Positions 44,042-52,557 of a stretch of DNA of 64,000 nt are shown here, piece after piece (the stretch's first letter is position 1; every line of letters starts with the position of its first letter). The DNA is from Lederbergia citri. Its GTDB lineage: Bacteria; Bacillota; Bacilli; Bacillales; Bacillaceae_C. Position numbers and translations under genes: made by a program. The notes beneath the pieces were generated by a model. It worked only from the letters and a program-made list of their open reading frames with translations. It made no database searches and was not told where the DNA came from. The stretch lies in NCBI RefSeq assembly GCF_018343625.1, contig NZ_JAGYPG010000003.1, positions 313,102-377,101 of the forward strand, written 5' to 3'.

Positions 44042-44080
44042 ACGCACTATTGTGGAATATTTCCATGTATAGTGCGTTTT
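44042..44080 (+). terminator. Rho-independent terminator
   Basis: Arms ACGCACTAT and ATAGTGCGT with an inner TGGAA/TTCCA pair are followed by TTTCATTTTT. Confidence 0.8.
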
Positions 44081-44171
44081 CATTTTTCGTAGAACGGGCA
44101 AATATATAAATTCTTTGGTAAAATGAAGTTAGTGGATAATTAAAGATTTTCTTTAAAAAGGAGTAGTTTTG

Positions 44172-44630
44172 ATGGATGACCGCCTTTTTAGAACGGCCAT
44201 GGGCAGATTTGCAACAGGTGTTACTGTCATAACGACAAAAGTAAATGAAACCCTTCATGGTATGACTGCCAATGCATTTGTGTCTGTTTCACTGAATCCG
44301 AAGCTTATTCTCGTATCAATCGGAGAACAAGCCCAAATGAATCAGCTGCTAAAAGAATCCGGCCAATTTGCCGTAAGTATATTAAATAAGTATCAGGAAG
44401 AATTGTCTGCTTATTTTGCTGGACAAATAAACGAAGAAAGAAATATTGAATTTGATGTTTTTAATGGCATGGATGTTATAAAAGATGCACTGGTCAATAT
44501 GACATGTACGGTTCAAAGTTCAGTTGTAGCGGGTGATCACACACTTTTTATAGCAGAAGTCACAGACTTGCGAATACAGGATGGTGACCCGTTGCTGTTT
44601 TATGGTGGAGAATATAAAAATATTAAATGA
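44172..44630 (+). CDS. Flavin reductase family protein (FMN-binding split barrel)
   Basis: A 152-residue cytoplasmic protein of the flavin-reductase/DIM6-NTAB family. The motifs FATGVTVITT near residue 13 and GMTANAFVSVSLNPKLILVSI form the FMN-binding part; GDHTLFIAEV and LLFYGGEY are typical C-terminal strands. Members supply reduced FMN to two-component monooxygenases; none is adjacent, so the partner is unknown. AAAGGAG precedes the ATG; a TTG codon just upstream is disregarded. It is a single-gene unit bounded by terminators. Confidence 0.88.
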   Translation: MDDRLFRTAMGRFATGVTVITTKVNETLHGMTANAFVSVSLNPKLILVSIGEQAQMNQLLKESGQFAVSILNKYQEELSAYFAGQINEERNIEFDVFNGMDVIKDALVNMTCTVQSSVVAGDHTLFIAEVTDLRIQDGDPLLFYGGEYKNIK

Positions 44631-44636
44631 AGATAT

Positions 44637-44672
44637 CCCGACAGTTTTTAATCAATTGACTGTCGGGATTTT
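44637..44672. terminator. Bidirectional terminator
   Basis: Nine-base arms CCCGACAGT and ACTGTCGGG with a 13-base loop are followed by ATTTTCTT on the plus strand; it separates convergent genes. Confidence 0.8.
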
Positions 44673-44673
44673 C

Positions 44674-46197
44674 TTATTTAGTAGATGTTTTCTTTTCCTT
44701 CAGTCGGTATCCTAACCCTAATTCTTTCTTCTCCCGTGCCAACGCTTTATACAAGGAGATCATCATGAAGATCATAACAAAAGAAAAGGGGAATGCCGCA
44801 ACGATGAGAGCATTTTGTAATGCTTGTAATCCTCCACTGTAAAGTAGAATGGCTGCCATCGCGGAAAGCATCAACCCCCAAATAATCTTTACTCTATTTG
44901 GGGGCGTTAACGAACCATACGTCGTTTGCATCCCCAGGACAAAAGTAGCTGAATCCGCAGAAGTTATAAAAAAAGTACCAATCAAAATAATGGCAACAAT
45001 GGAAAGCAAAGTGGTAAAGGGCATCTCATTGAAAACGGCGAACAACACTTCTTCTGTAGCAAATTGCGTTAAATCGATATTGCCAATTTGCTGCACATTT
45101 ATAGCCGTTGTCCCAAACACTGTAAACCATATAAAGCTAACGATTGTAGGCAGAAGCAATACACCGATTAAAAATTCTCGAATCGTCCTGCCGCGCGATA
45201 CACGAGCAATGAATATTCCGACAAACGGTGACCATGATATCCACCATGCCCAGTAAAAAATCGTCCAATTATTAATCCATTCACGTCGTTCAGGCTTTAA
45301 AGGAGCAATTCTGAAACTCATTTGAATAAGATTTTGTAAATACTCACCTATCGTGTCAGTAAATAAATTTAAAATTAGTAATCCAGGACCTACGATGAAA
45401 ACAAGTAATAATAAAACCACTGCCAAAAACATATTTGCATTACTTAAATATTTGATACCTTTGCTTAGCCCAGACCAAGCCGACATTAAAAATAAGACGG
45501 TTACAATAATAATGATGATGACTTGGATGTAAAATTTATTTGGAATACCAAAAAGATAGGCAAGTCCACCGTTTATTTGGGCCGCTCCAAATCCTAAAGT
45601 AGTCGCCACACCAATAACGGTTGCCGTGACAGCTATAATATCGATAAGTGTCGCAATTTTGCCTTTTGAATGTTTTCCTAGAAGAGGACTAAGTGCAGCG
45701 CTTATAAGTCCTGGCTCATCTTTTCTAAAGTTGAAATAAGCTAGACAAAGTGCAACAAGAGCATAAATGGCCCAAGCATGAATTCCCCAGTGAAAAAAAG
45801 TAAATCTCATCGAATCTTTTAAAGCAGCATCTGTTCCAGGAGAGGCAAGCGGCGGTGAGGAAGCAAAATGAGAAAGGGGTTCCGCTGCTCCCCAAAAGAC
45901 AAGTCCAATTCCCATCCCAGCACTGAAAAGCATCGCAAACCATGTTGGTCGGGAATATTCCGGCATTTCACCTTGTTTTCCTAATCGAATAGCACCAACC
46001 GGACTAAAAATTAGAAATAAACAAAACAATACTATGACACTGACAAGTATTAAATAATACCAGCCAAAGCCGGAGGTAATAAAAGCTTCCACATTAGCGG
46101 TAGCTTTTTCAAAACGATCCGGCGCAATTACACCGAAAATGACAGCAACCAAAAGTAAAATAGCAGAAACGTAAAAAACACTAGAAATTTTCTTCAT
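44674..46197 (-). CDS. opuD: BCCT-family glycine betaine transporter (OpuD-like)
   Basis: A 507-residue, 12-helix sodium-coupled transporter of betaine, choline or carnitine. AAGGAG lies 6 bases before the ATG at 46197; the longer frame starting at 46221 lacks support. Family motifs are GMGIGLVFWGAAEPLSHF, the aromatic WTIFYWAWWISWSPFVGIF box of helix 8, and FFITSADSATFVLGM. Length and motifs fit B. subtilis OpuD (osmoprotectant uptake). Substrate among quaternary amines is inferred. Confidence 0.88.
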   Translation of the reverse strand: MKKISSVFYVSAILLLVAVIFGVIAPDRFEKATANVEAFITSGFGWYYLILVSVIVLFCLFLIFSPVGAIRLGKQGEMPEYSRPTWFAMLFSAGMGIGLVFWGAAEPLSHFASSPPLASPGTDAALKDSMRFTFFHWGIHAWAIYALVALCLAYFNFRKDEPGLISAALSPLLGKHSKGKIATLIDIIAVTATVIGVATTLGFGAAQINGGLAYLFGIPNKFYIQVIIIIIVTVLFLMSAWSGLSKGIKYLSNANMFLAVVLLLLVFIVGPGLLILNLFTDTIGEYLQNLIQMSFRIAPLKPERREWINNWTIFYWAWWISWSPFVGIFIARVSRGRTIREFLIGVLLLPTIVSFIWFTVFGTTAINVQQIGNIDLTQFATEEVLFAVFNEMPFTTLLSIVAIILIGTFFITSADSATFVLGMQTTYGSLTPPNRVKIIWGLMLSAMAAILLYSGGLQALQNALIVAAFPFSFVMIFMMISLYKALAREKKELGLGYRLKEKKTSTK

Positions 46198-46248
46198 GCC
46201 GTTCTCCTTCCCAAAGCACATCTTTGGTTTTAGTATTGCTCCTTATTT

Positions 46249-46851
46249 CTACTTAATTCCACATAATAGCTTGTCATAGTCCTCTTTAGTATCAATATCT
46301 TGAAAATACTCTAATTGATTATAAGGTAATATCTTTCCTTTTTTTAAATAATCTCCTCGCAATAGTACTTTTGCGCCAGTGTCACCCGAAAGATTTGAAA
46401 TTTTTGGAAACATGGCCGCTGATAATAATACAGGAGGAGAAATGATGTTTTTAAAGGACGCTGCTACAAAATGAAGAGATGGTGTTTTTTTCTTACATGC
46501 AATGATTTCTTCAATCATATGGAAAGGGATGAAAGGCTGATCAGCAAGCATAACTAATATAGCGTCTGCCCCATAGGCTTGAACTGTTCGAAGAGCACAT
46601 TTAATAGTTTCGGATTGTCCTAAATGAGCGGATGGGCACTGAATGACCGAACATTTTGGATTCTTTATTATTTCGGATGAAATCCAATGTGAATCCCCTT
46701 TTATCATGATATAAATATTGTCCAATGAAGAATGTAAAGCAGTCTCCAGCGCTATATTCCCAACAGTCGTATTCTTGAATGGAAGTGCCAGTTTATTTTT
46801 TCCCATACGTGAACTTTTCCCAGCAGCTAGGTAAACACCAACAATTTTCAT
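46249..46851 (-). CDS. pucB: PucB-like molybdenum cofactor cytidylyltransferase (MocA family)
   Basis: A 200-residue nucleotidyltransferase with the N-terminal LAAGKSSRMGKNK loop and the LVMLADQPFI metal-binding motif of the MobA/MocA family. It probably makes the molybdopterin cytosine dinucleotide form of the cofactor, or otherwise matures it, for xanthine dehydrogenase. Its start overlaps the pucA stop by 4 bases (ATGA). In B. subtilis pucB follows pucA and precedes the xanthine dehydrogenase subunit genes; here those subunit genes lie on the other strand a few kilobases away. Confidence 0.88.
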   Translation of the reverse strand: MKIVGVYLAAGKSSRMGKNKLALPFKNTTVGNIALETALHSSLDNIYIMIKGDSHWISSEIIKNPKCSVIQCPSAHLGQSETIKCALRTVQAYGADAILVMLADQPFIPFHMIEEIIACKKKTPSLHFVAASFKNIISPPVLLSAAMFPKISNLSGDTGAKVLLRGDYLKKGKILPYNQLEYFQDIDTKEDYDKLLCGIK

Positions 46852-47855
46852 AGCTTCCTCCTACGTGATTGAATTAACTCGGCGATGATGCTGATGGCAA
46901 TTTCTTTAGGGCCTTCCGCACCGATTTTCAAGCCAACAGGAGAATGTAGCCAGCTTGGGATTTCTCCTCCCATTAATCGTTCTGATCTTTTTTTTGATCC
47001 TAATATACCAATATAAAAAAGTTGTAATTCTTTTACACACTGCAATACTTTACGATCACGCTGAAAATCATGTGTCATGATCACGATGGAGTCTAATTTG
47101 CTAAGAGAAATTTCATTTAATAATTGAACAGGTTCTCCTAACAGGAGAGATTGGGCGAAAGGGAAATATTTTTCCGAAACATATGCTTCTCGCCAGTCCA
47201 ATATATGAATGGAGTAACCCATATCAGCAGCTAAATGGGCAAAAGGTCTAACATCCTCTCCAGCTCCAATGATGTAGAGATTTGGTTTTGGCCATATTAT
47301 TTGGAGAAAAAAGGGTTCTTTCTTTAACATTGTGGATTCTGCGAAATGGGAAAAAGGAGGTGTTGTATGTAATTTTTCGATAAATTTCTCATTGATTTCA
47401 AATGGGATATGGCCACTGGATTTAATCTTTTTATTAAAGAAGACATACTGATCAAATTGCGTCATTGATTGAACATATAGGATAGGCTCCATTTTAGTTA
47501 ATTGTTCTTTCATCCATACTACGGAAATCCGGAAATTTTCGTCGATATCCCTCAATAATACTGATACAACCCCATTGCATCCCGCCCCGACACCCCAGCT
47601 AAGATCATCCTCCGAGCTTAAATCATATTGTACAATTTCTGCTCTTCCTGTATAAAAAAGTTCACTAGCCCGATACTTCAAATCATTTTCAAGACAGCCT
47701 CCACTTACTAGACCAATTTTGGTGCCATCTTGTTTTAGTAACATCCACGCCCCTTCTTTGCGGTAAGACGATCCGTCAACATTGACTATCTGAGCTAGCA
47801 CGGCAGGTTGATTGTCTTCACTTAATGTATTGAGTATCTCATGAAGGTAATCCAT
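46848..47855 (-). CDS. pucA: PucA-like XdhC family molybdenum cofactor insertion protein
   Basis: A 335-residue protein of the XdhC/CoxI family that inserts the molybdenum cofactor (often sulfurated) into xanthine dehydrogenase. Signatures are VNVDGSSYRKEGAWMLL, GLVSGGCLENDL with the conserved Cys, GAGCNGV, and a C-terminal Rossmann-like part (LYIIGAGEDVRPFAHLAADM; GILGSKKRSERL; SPVGLKIGAEGPKEIAISI). GGGGGA lies 7 bases before the ATG at 47855, favoured over the ATG five codons upstream. A palindromic candidate operator lies about 35 bases upstream. Confidence 0.9.
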   Translation of the reverse strand: MDYLHEILNTLSEDNQPAVLAQIVNVDGSSYRKEGAWMLLKQDGTKIGLVSGGCLENDLKYRASELFYTGRAEIVQYDLSSEDDLSWGVGAGCNGVVSVLLRDIDENFRISVVWMKEQLTKMEPILYVQSMTQFDQYVFFNKKIKSSGHIPFEINEKFIEKLHTTPPFSHFAESTMLKKEPFFLQIIWPKPNLYIIGAGEDVRPFAHLAADMGYSIHILDWREAYVSEKYFPFAQSLLLGEPVQLLNEISLSKLDSIVIMTHDFQRDRKVLQCVKELQLFYIGILGSKKRSERLMGGEIPSWLHSPVGLKIGAEGPKEIAISIIAELIQSRRRKL

Positions 47856-47887
47856 AATGCTGTCCCCCATTTCGTTTTTGTTTAAGA

Positions 47888-47905
47888 AAGTACAAATTTG
47901 TACTT
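47888..47905. promoter_or_regulatory. 18-base perfect palindrome, candidate operator upstream of pucA
   Basis: AAGTACAAATTTGTACTT reads the same on both strands and lies about 33 bases before the pucA start codon, between the two divergent purine-catabolism units. It is a plausible binding site for a dimeric regulator; the regulator is unknown. Confidence 0.45.
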
Positions 47906-47917
47906 AGAATTATTACG

Positions 47918-48180
47918 GGACGGGTGTCCGTCCTGTCTAGCTCCAGGCGCCAGCCCTCAAGGTCAAATAACCTGAGTCAATAAAAGTCAAAGACCGGACT
48001 TTTTTGACTCAGAACATTTGCTTGTCGGAGGCACGCAAGACGCGGGTCAGGAAGGCGTTGCGACGTACAAGGATGTACTAGTGCAGGCTCAGGCAGCGAC
48101 AGGACGTCGCTGCCTGAGCCTGCAACAGGACGTTGCGCCCTTAGCCTTCCTTCCCCTGCAGGCACCTTGCGCTTTTCTTA
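47918..48180. repeat. GC-rich composite inverted-repeat element, containing repeat copy B
   Basis: This block is distinctly richer in G+C than its surroundings. In order it holds a small hairpin GGACGG/CCGTCC (47918-47933), the dispersed-repeat core GTCTAGCTCCAGGCGC (47935-47950), a long imperfect hairpin GAGTCAATAAAAGTC / GACTTTTTTGACTC (47974-48010), and a 17-base perfect inverted repeat with a 7-base loop (48083-48099 and 48107-48123). The last is nested inside further partial dyads (GGAAGGC/GCCTTCC). It resembles the structured intergenic repeats of Bacillus and may form cruciforms or stable RNA hairpins. Confidence 0.65.
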
Positions 48181-48284
48181 CTTCCCTTCAAATGTTCCCA
48201 AATCGTTCCAGTTCCATAACATATTATTTACTAATTTTGGTTACCATACTAACAATTATCATTAGCAAATTTAAGGGGACGAAA

Positions 48285-49160
48285 ATGAATTACTTATTAT
48301 CTGTTGTTATTGGGGTTGCGTTCGGCACGATTTCTCGATTTGTCTTATTGCGAACCGATTTTCGGCAGTATCCTACATATCCGCAAGGTAGAATGATTCA
48401 TTTATCATTTGGTTTTATTGCTGCCTTTATTGGAGCGGTGGCCGTTCCTTCCGTGCTTGATTCCAATTGGACGGCAGTGACGTTTCTAGGACTTGCTGCA
48501 ACTCAATTCCGCGAAGTTCGGAAAATGGAACGAGATACACTTGAACAAGTTGATCAAAGCGAGATGGTCCAGCGAGGAACTCCTTTTATTGAGGGAATGG
48601 CCCAGGCTTTTGAAAGTCGAAACTATTTAGTTATGTTTACAGCCCTTGTCACTACCCTTTTGACAATCATTAATTTATGGCTGGGAATTCTTGGTGGGGT
48701 TGCCATGCTCTTTGTCGTTAAGCTTAATATGGGTGGAGTTGTGTTAAAAGCGATTGCTGATGTAACGGAAGGTGAGATTCGCTTTGAAGGACCAAATTTA
48801 TATGTTGGGGACATTCATATAAAAAATGTCGGACTAAAAGTGAACAGGAAAATTATTATGGAGCGGGCTGTTGGCGCCATCATTATTCCGAAAAATGAAA
48901 ATAGCGTTGTAACGTTATCGCATCTTGGTCAAAGGCAGGCCATGCTTCACCATGTAGCAAATGTGCTCGGTGTGTATCTTGATTCAGGGGAGCCAAGTTT
49001 TATTCCACTTTCCAAAAGAGATATGAATGATGGAAGGCTTGGGGTTTTCCTCATGCCGCAAGAAAAGGATTTTAAGCAAATAAAAACTGTGCTAGAGAAT
49101 GTTCCAGTTTTAGATAATGCGATTCGACTTCCTGACGAAGGTAATAAAGGAAAGAAATGA
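48285..49160 (+). CDS. YIEGIA family membrane protein
   Basis: A 291-residue predicted membrane protein. The ATG at 48285 follows AAGGGGA by 5 bases; the longer open frame runs through the repeat and is rejected. The family signature appears as FIEGMA at residues 101-106 (the family is named for YIEGIA). Hydrophobic helices lie near 1-20, 40-62, 115-135 and 138-152; the remainder is a soluble domain with repeated VxLSHLGQRQAMLHH and GRLGVFLMPQEKDF segments. The next gene encodes its small partner. The family occurs in spore formers; the biochemical role is unknown to me. Confidence 0.85.
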   Translation: MNYLLSVVIGVAFGTISRFVLLRTDFRQYPTYPQGRMIHLSFGFIAAFIGAVAVPSVLDSNWTAVTFLGLAATQFREVRKMERDTLEQVDQSEMVQRGTPFIEGMAQAFESRNYLVMFTALVTTLLTIINLWLGILGGVAMLFVVKLNMGGVVLKAIADVTEGEIRFEGPNLYVGDIHIKNVGLKVNRKIIMERAVGAIIIPKNENSVVTLSHLGQRQAMLHHVANVLGVYLDSGEPSFIPLSKRDMNDGRLGVFLMPQEKDFKQIKTVLENVPVLDNAIRLPDEGNKGKK

Positions 49161-49175
49161 GTAGGAGTGTTGGAA

Positions 49176-49370
49176 ATGCCTGATGAGCAAAAGGCTTCGA
49201 TAGTAGCAGTTGTTACGACGAAACAAGCTGGCGTCAATGGAGGGGGAGCTCCATTTTTTATTGTAGAAAATGAAGAGGCTTTGCAAAAAGTAAGCATGAG
49301 TCTTGAGAGAATACTAGATGCTGCAGCTAGTGAAATAGACGAAAATACCATTGTCATTGTGACAAGGTAA
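49176..49370 (+). CDS. Capping complex subunit for YIEGIA
   Basis: A 64-residue soluble protein. GTG and TTG codons upstream are in frame, but TAGGAG lies 8 bases before the ATG at 49176. The sequence (VAVVTTKQAGVNGGGAPFFI ... IVIVTR) matches the small protein found directly after YIEGIA genes and named for that partnership. It starts 15 bases after the YIEGIA stop and ends 20 bases before the xanthine dehydrogenase large-subunit gene, so all five rightward genes look like one transcript. Confidence 0.8.
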   Translation: MPDEQKASIVAVVTTKQAGVNGGGAPFFIVENEEALQKVSMSLERILDAAASEIDENTIVIVTR

Positions 49371-49390
49371 AAAGTAAGGAGTTTTGAACA

Positions 49391-51724
49391 ATGCATATGA
49401 ATGTTGGCAAAACGGTGCAAAGAATAGATGCTGTTGAAAAAGCTGCAGGGACAGTTCAATATTTAGGTGATTCCTCTTTTCCTGGGCTTTTGCACGCAAA
49501 GCTTGTAACGAGTACACATGCACATGCCAAAATTAAGTCAATTAATACGGAGGAGGCTTGGAAGGTGCCGGGTGTCCGTGCCATTGTAACAGGCGAAATG
49601 TTTCCGTTTCATATTGGCCCTATTTTAGCAGATCGTCCTCCATTAGCGTTTGAAAAGGTGCGTTATCACGGTGAACCATTGGCCATCGTCGTTGCTGATC
49701 AGGAATTCCGGGCAAAACAGGCTGCTTTTAAGGTAAAAGTCGAGTATGAGTCTCTGCCTGTCGTAAACTCAGTACAGCAAGCTTTTCAGAATGATTCTCC
49801 ACTTGTTCACGAAAACTCCGGCCGGTATCAAAAAATCATAAGCAATGTTTACCCTGTCCAAGGAACAAATATCGGAAGCCATATAAAAATTCGTAAAGGT
49901 GACTTTATTTCTGTTTGGGAAAATTGTGAAGTGAAAATTAGCAAACATTTTTCTTTCAGTATTTCAGACCATGCAGCGATTGAAACAAGAAGTGCTAGAG
50001 TTGAAATCAATCCGGCGGGTAAGGTTATTGTTCATTCAACTACACAATCGCCTTATACCATTAAAAAAGTATTGAATCAATTTTTTAATATTGCGGTTGG
50101 GAATATTATTGTCCACGCTCCATTGGTTGGAGGTGCGTTCGGTGGGAAGGGGACAGTCCAACTGGAGCCTCTTGCTTATTTAGCCTCAAAATCAGTCGGG
50201 GGAAAGCTTGTAAAGTTGGACTATGAACGGGAGGAAGATTTGATCACAGCCCCTTGTCATATTGGTTTTGATGCTACTGTAAAGTTGGGTGCAACAAAGG
50301 ATGGAAAACTTGTCGCCGGCCAATATACATACTTGATTGACGGTGGAGCATACACCGACCAAGCGGCAGGGATTACAAGAGCCGCAGCCCTTGATTGTAC
50401 AGGTCCATATCATATACCGAATGTTTGGTGTGATTCTTATTGTATGTACACGAATCATCCATATGGAACTTCATTCAGGGGGTACGGGCATCCAGAACTC
50501 ACATTTGCTGTTGAACGTACGATGGACATGTTGGCGAAACAACTGAATATGTGTCCAATTCAGTTAAGAAAGATGAATGCGATTAAACCTGGTCACACAT
50601 CACCGACACAAGCGGTAATAACGGCAAACAATATTGGCGACGCTGAAAAATGCATTGAACGAGTGAAGGAACTGATCGAATGGGATAAAGGGCAGCGAAT
50701 TGAAATGAGTTCCAGAAAAATTCAGTCAAAAGGCATATCTTTATTTTGGAAAACATCCACGACAGCAACGAATGCCCAAGCAGGAGTGGTTATTACGTTT
50801 GAAGCGGATGGTAGTGTGAATTTAAACTGTGCCGCCATTGAATTGGGGCAGGGGACTAAAACGATTCTTGCCCAAATTCTTGCTGAAAAATTAGGGATGG
50901 AAATGAATAAAATCCATGTGACGATGGAGATAAATACACAGTATGACCCTCATCAATGGCGCACGGTAGCTAGCAGTACAACGTTCCTTGCAGGAAGAGC
51001 GGTCATGTCTGCCGCCGACCATGCCATCGCACAATTGAAAAAAACGGCTTCCATCGCGATGCATTGTTCAATTGAAGATTTAGAGGTAGGCGGTGGCAGG
51101 GTTTATTTAAAAGCAAATCCCGAGTATGGAGTAAATATTAAAGATATCGCCTTAGGGTATAAATATCCGAATGGTCATGCTGTTGAGGGACAAGTAGTGG
51201 GAATGGGCAAACATATTCAAAGAAGATTAACTCCGATGGACAAAGAAACGGGATTTGGTAAACCAGGTCCTTGGTGGTCCGTAGGGGCGCAAGCAGTTGA
51301 AGTGGAATGGGATAAAAAAGACTATACGTATAAACTGTTAAAAGCAGTAACCGTTTTAGACGGGGGAACAATCATTAATCCAGGAACAGCTACACAACAA
51401 ATGCGGGGCGGGATGTATTTAGGCCTTAGTTTTGCAAGCAGTGAAGGTTTTATTTTTAATGAAAATGGACTTCTTCAAAATCCTCAATTAAGAACATATC
51501 AAATGCTTAGGTTTGGAGAACAACCCATAGAGTACTTAGTTGATTTTGTCGAAACGCCATCTGCCGATGGACCGTATGGAGCTCGTGGGATTGGTGAGTA
51601 TGGAGTAATTGGCATGGCGGGAGCACTTGCCAACAGTCTTTCAGTGGCCGCCGAAGTGGAACTTAATCAATTGCCACTTCATCCGGAATATATTTGGAGA
51701 GCGAAGAAGGAGAATGCCACATGA
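49391..51724 (+). CDS. pucD: Xanthine dehydrogenase molybdopterin-binding subunit (PucD-like)
   Basis: A 777-residue catalytic subunit that hydroxylates hypoxanthine/xanthine at a molybdenum centre. Motifs are GTVQYLGDSSFPGLLHAKLV at the N-terminus, LVGGAFGGKG and SFRGYGHPE around the cofactor, ELGQGTKTILAQI, and GARGIGE with the catalytic base Glu736. AAGGAG lies 9 bases before the ATG. Its last four bases overlap the FAD subunit start. B. subtilis PucD is a close functional analogue; some family members act on other heterocycles, so purine specificity is inferred from pucA/pucB nearby. Confidence 0.9.
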   Translation: MHMNVGKTVQRIDAVEKAAGTVQYLGDSSFPGLLHAKLVTSTHAHAKIKSINTEEAWKVPGVRAIVTGEMFPFHIGPILADRPPLAFEKVRYHGEPLAIVVADQEFRAKQAAFKVKVEYESLPVVNSVQQAFQNDSPLVHENSGRYQKIISNVYPVQGTNIGSHIKIRKGDFISVWENCEVKISKHFSFSISDHAAIETRSARVEINPAGKVIVHSTTQSPYTIKKVLNQFFNIAVGNIIVHAPLVGGAFGGKGTVQLEPLAYLASKSVGGKLVKLDYEREEDLITAPCHIGFDATVKLGATKDGKLVAGQYTYLIDGGAYTDQAAGITRAAALDCTGPYHIPNVWCDSYCMYTNHPYGTSFRGYGHPELTFAVERTMDMLAKQLNMCPIQLRKMNAIKPGHTSPTQAVITANNIGDAEKCIERVKELIEWDKGQRIEMSSRKIQSKGISLFWKTSTTATNAQAGVVITFEADGSVNLNCAAIELGQGTKTILAQILAEKLGMEMNKIHVTMEINTQYDPHQWRTVASSTTFLAGRAVMSAADHAIAQLKKTASIAMHCSIEDLEVGGGRVYLKANPEYGVNIKDIALGYKYPNGHAVEGQVVGMGKHIQRRLTPMDKETGFGKPGPWWSVGAQAVEVEWDKKDYTYKLLKAVTVLDGGTIINPGTATQQMRGGMYLGLSFASSEGFIFNENGLLQNPQLRTYQMLRFGEQPIEYLVDFVETPSADGPYGARGIGEYGVIGMAGALANSLSVAAEVELNQLPLHPEYIWRAKKENAT

Positions 51725-52557
51725 TCCCATTCGATTTTTCCTATTATAAACCAACAACAATTAATGAGGCATTGCAAATATATGAAAAAGTCAGCAGCCA
51801 AAACAAGAAACCGGTATATTTTTCCGGGGGAACAGAATTCATTACTTTTGCACGGATGAATAAGGTATTTGCTGATGCGGTCATTGATTTAAAGGGTATT
51901 AGGGATTGTTTAGTTTTAGAAGAGCAAGATGAACAACTGATTATAGGTTCGGGTGTATCGTTAAATACGATTGCTGATTCCAACATTTTTCCATTATTAG
52001 GGCAAAAAGTGAAGGATGTTGCCGATCACACATCACGAAATAAAATCACAATTGGCGGAAACATCAATAGTCAATTGATTTATAAAGAAGGGATACTGCC
52101 ACTTCTGTTATCAGATGCGAAAGTGAAGATTGCAGGGAAAGAGGGGGTTCAGATTCATTCATTAAATGAAGTTTTTAATGTGAATCTTCAGCTGGAACAA
52201 GAGCAGTTTCTCGTGCAAATTATCGTTGAAAAGTCTTATGCAGAGGAGCCTTTTTTCACTTTGAAAAAGACGAAATTTTCACAGGTTGGTTATCCGATCG
52301 TTTCGTTGGCGGCAATGGTAAAGAATCAGCAAATTCGTACAGCATTTAGCGGAGTTTGCAACTATCCATTCCGTTCCGAAAACATCGAAAAAATATTAAA
52401 TGATACTTCATTTACGTTTACTGACAGGGTTGAAAAAGCCATTGTCTTACTGCCTGACACCATTATAGATGATATTCAAGCATCAGCGGAGTATCGTGAA
52501 TTTGTATTAAAAAATGCATTGCTGGAAACTCTGGAAACATTGGAGCTGAAAAAATGA
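51721..52557 (+). CDS. pucC: Xanthine dehydrogenase FAD-binding subunit (PucC-like)
   Basis: A 278-residue flavoprotein subunit that passes electrons from the iron-sulfur subunit to NAD. AAGGAG lies 8 bases before the ATG at 51721, which overlaps the previous stop (ATGA). The FAD-binding loop FSGGTEFITFAR and the second nucleotide motif NKITIGGNINSQL are visible; the CO dehydrogenase flavoprotein C-terminal domain follows at about 170-270. It overlaps the iron-sulfur gene by 4 bases. Confidence 0.9.
   Translation: MIPFDFSYYKPTTINEALQIYEKVSSQNKKPVYFSGGTEFITFARMNKVFADAVIDLKGIRDCLVLEEQDEQLIIGSGVSLNTIADSNIFPLLGQKVKDVADHTSRNKITIGGNINSQLIYKEGILPLLLSDAKVKIAGKEGVQIHSLNEVFNVNLQLEQEQFLVQIIVEKSYAEEPFFTLKKTKFSQVGYPIVSLAAMVKNQQIRTAFSGVCNYPFRSENIEKILNDTSFTFTDRVEKAIVLLPDTIIDDIQASAEYREFVLKNALLETLETLELKK

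Larger units (their letters stand above)
47856..48284. other. Divergent, palindrome-rich intergenic region of the xanthine dehydrogenase locus
   Basis: This 429-base spacer contains the candidate operator and a GC-rich repeat block, both listed separately. The rightward reading frame is open from 48018, but the part before 48285 lies in the repeat and is not considered coding; AAGGGGA at 48273-48279 sets the real start. The last 90 bases are AT-rich and presumably hold the rightward promoter, though no clear pair was found. Confidence 0.6.

Noticed and set aside
48018..48284. N-terminal 89-codon extension of the YIEGIA frame
   Set aside because: It is made of repeat DNA with hairpins; a proper ribosome site and family N-terminus begin at 48285.
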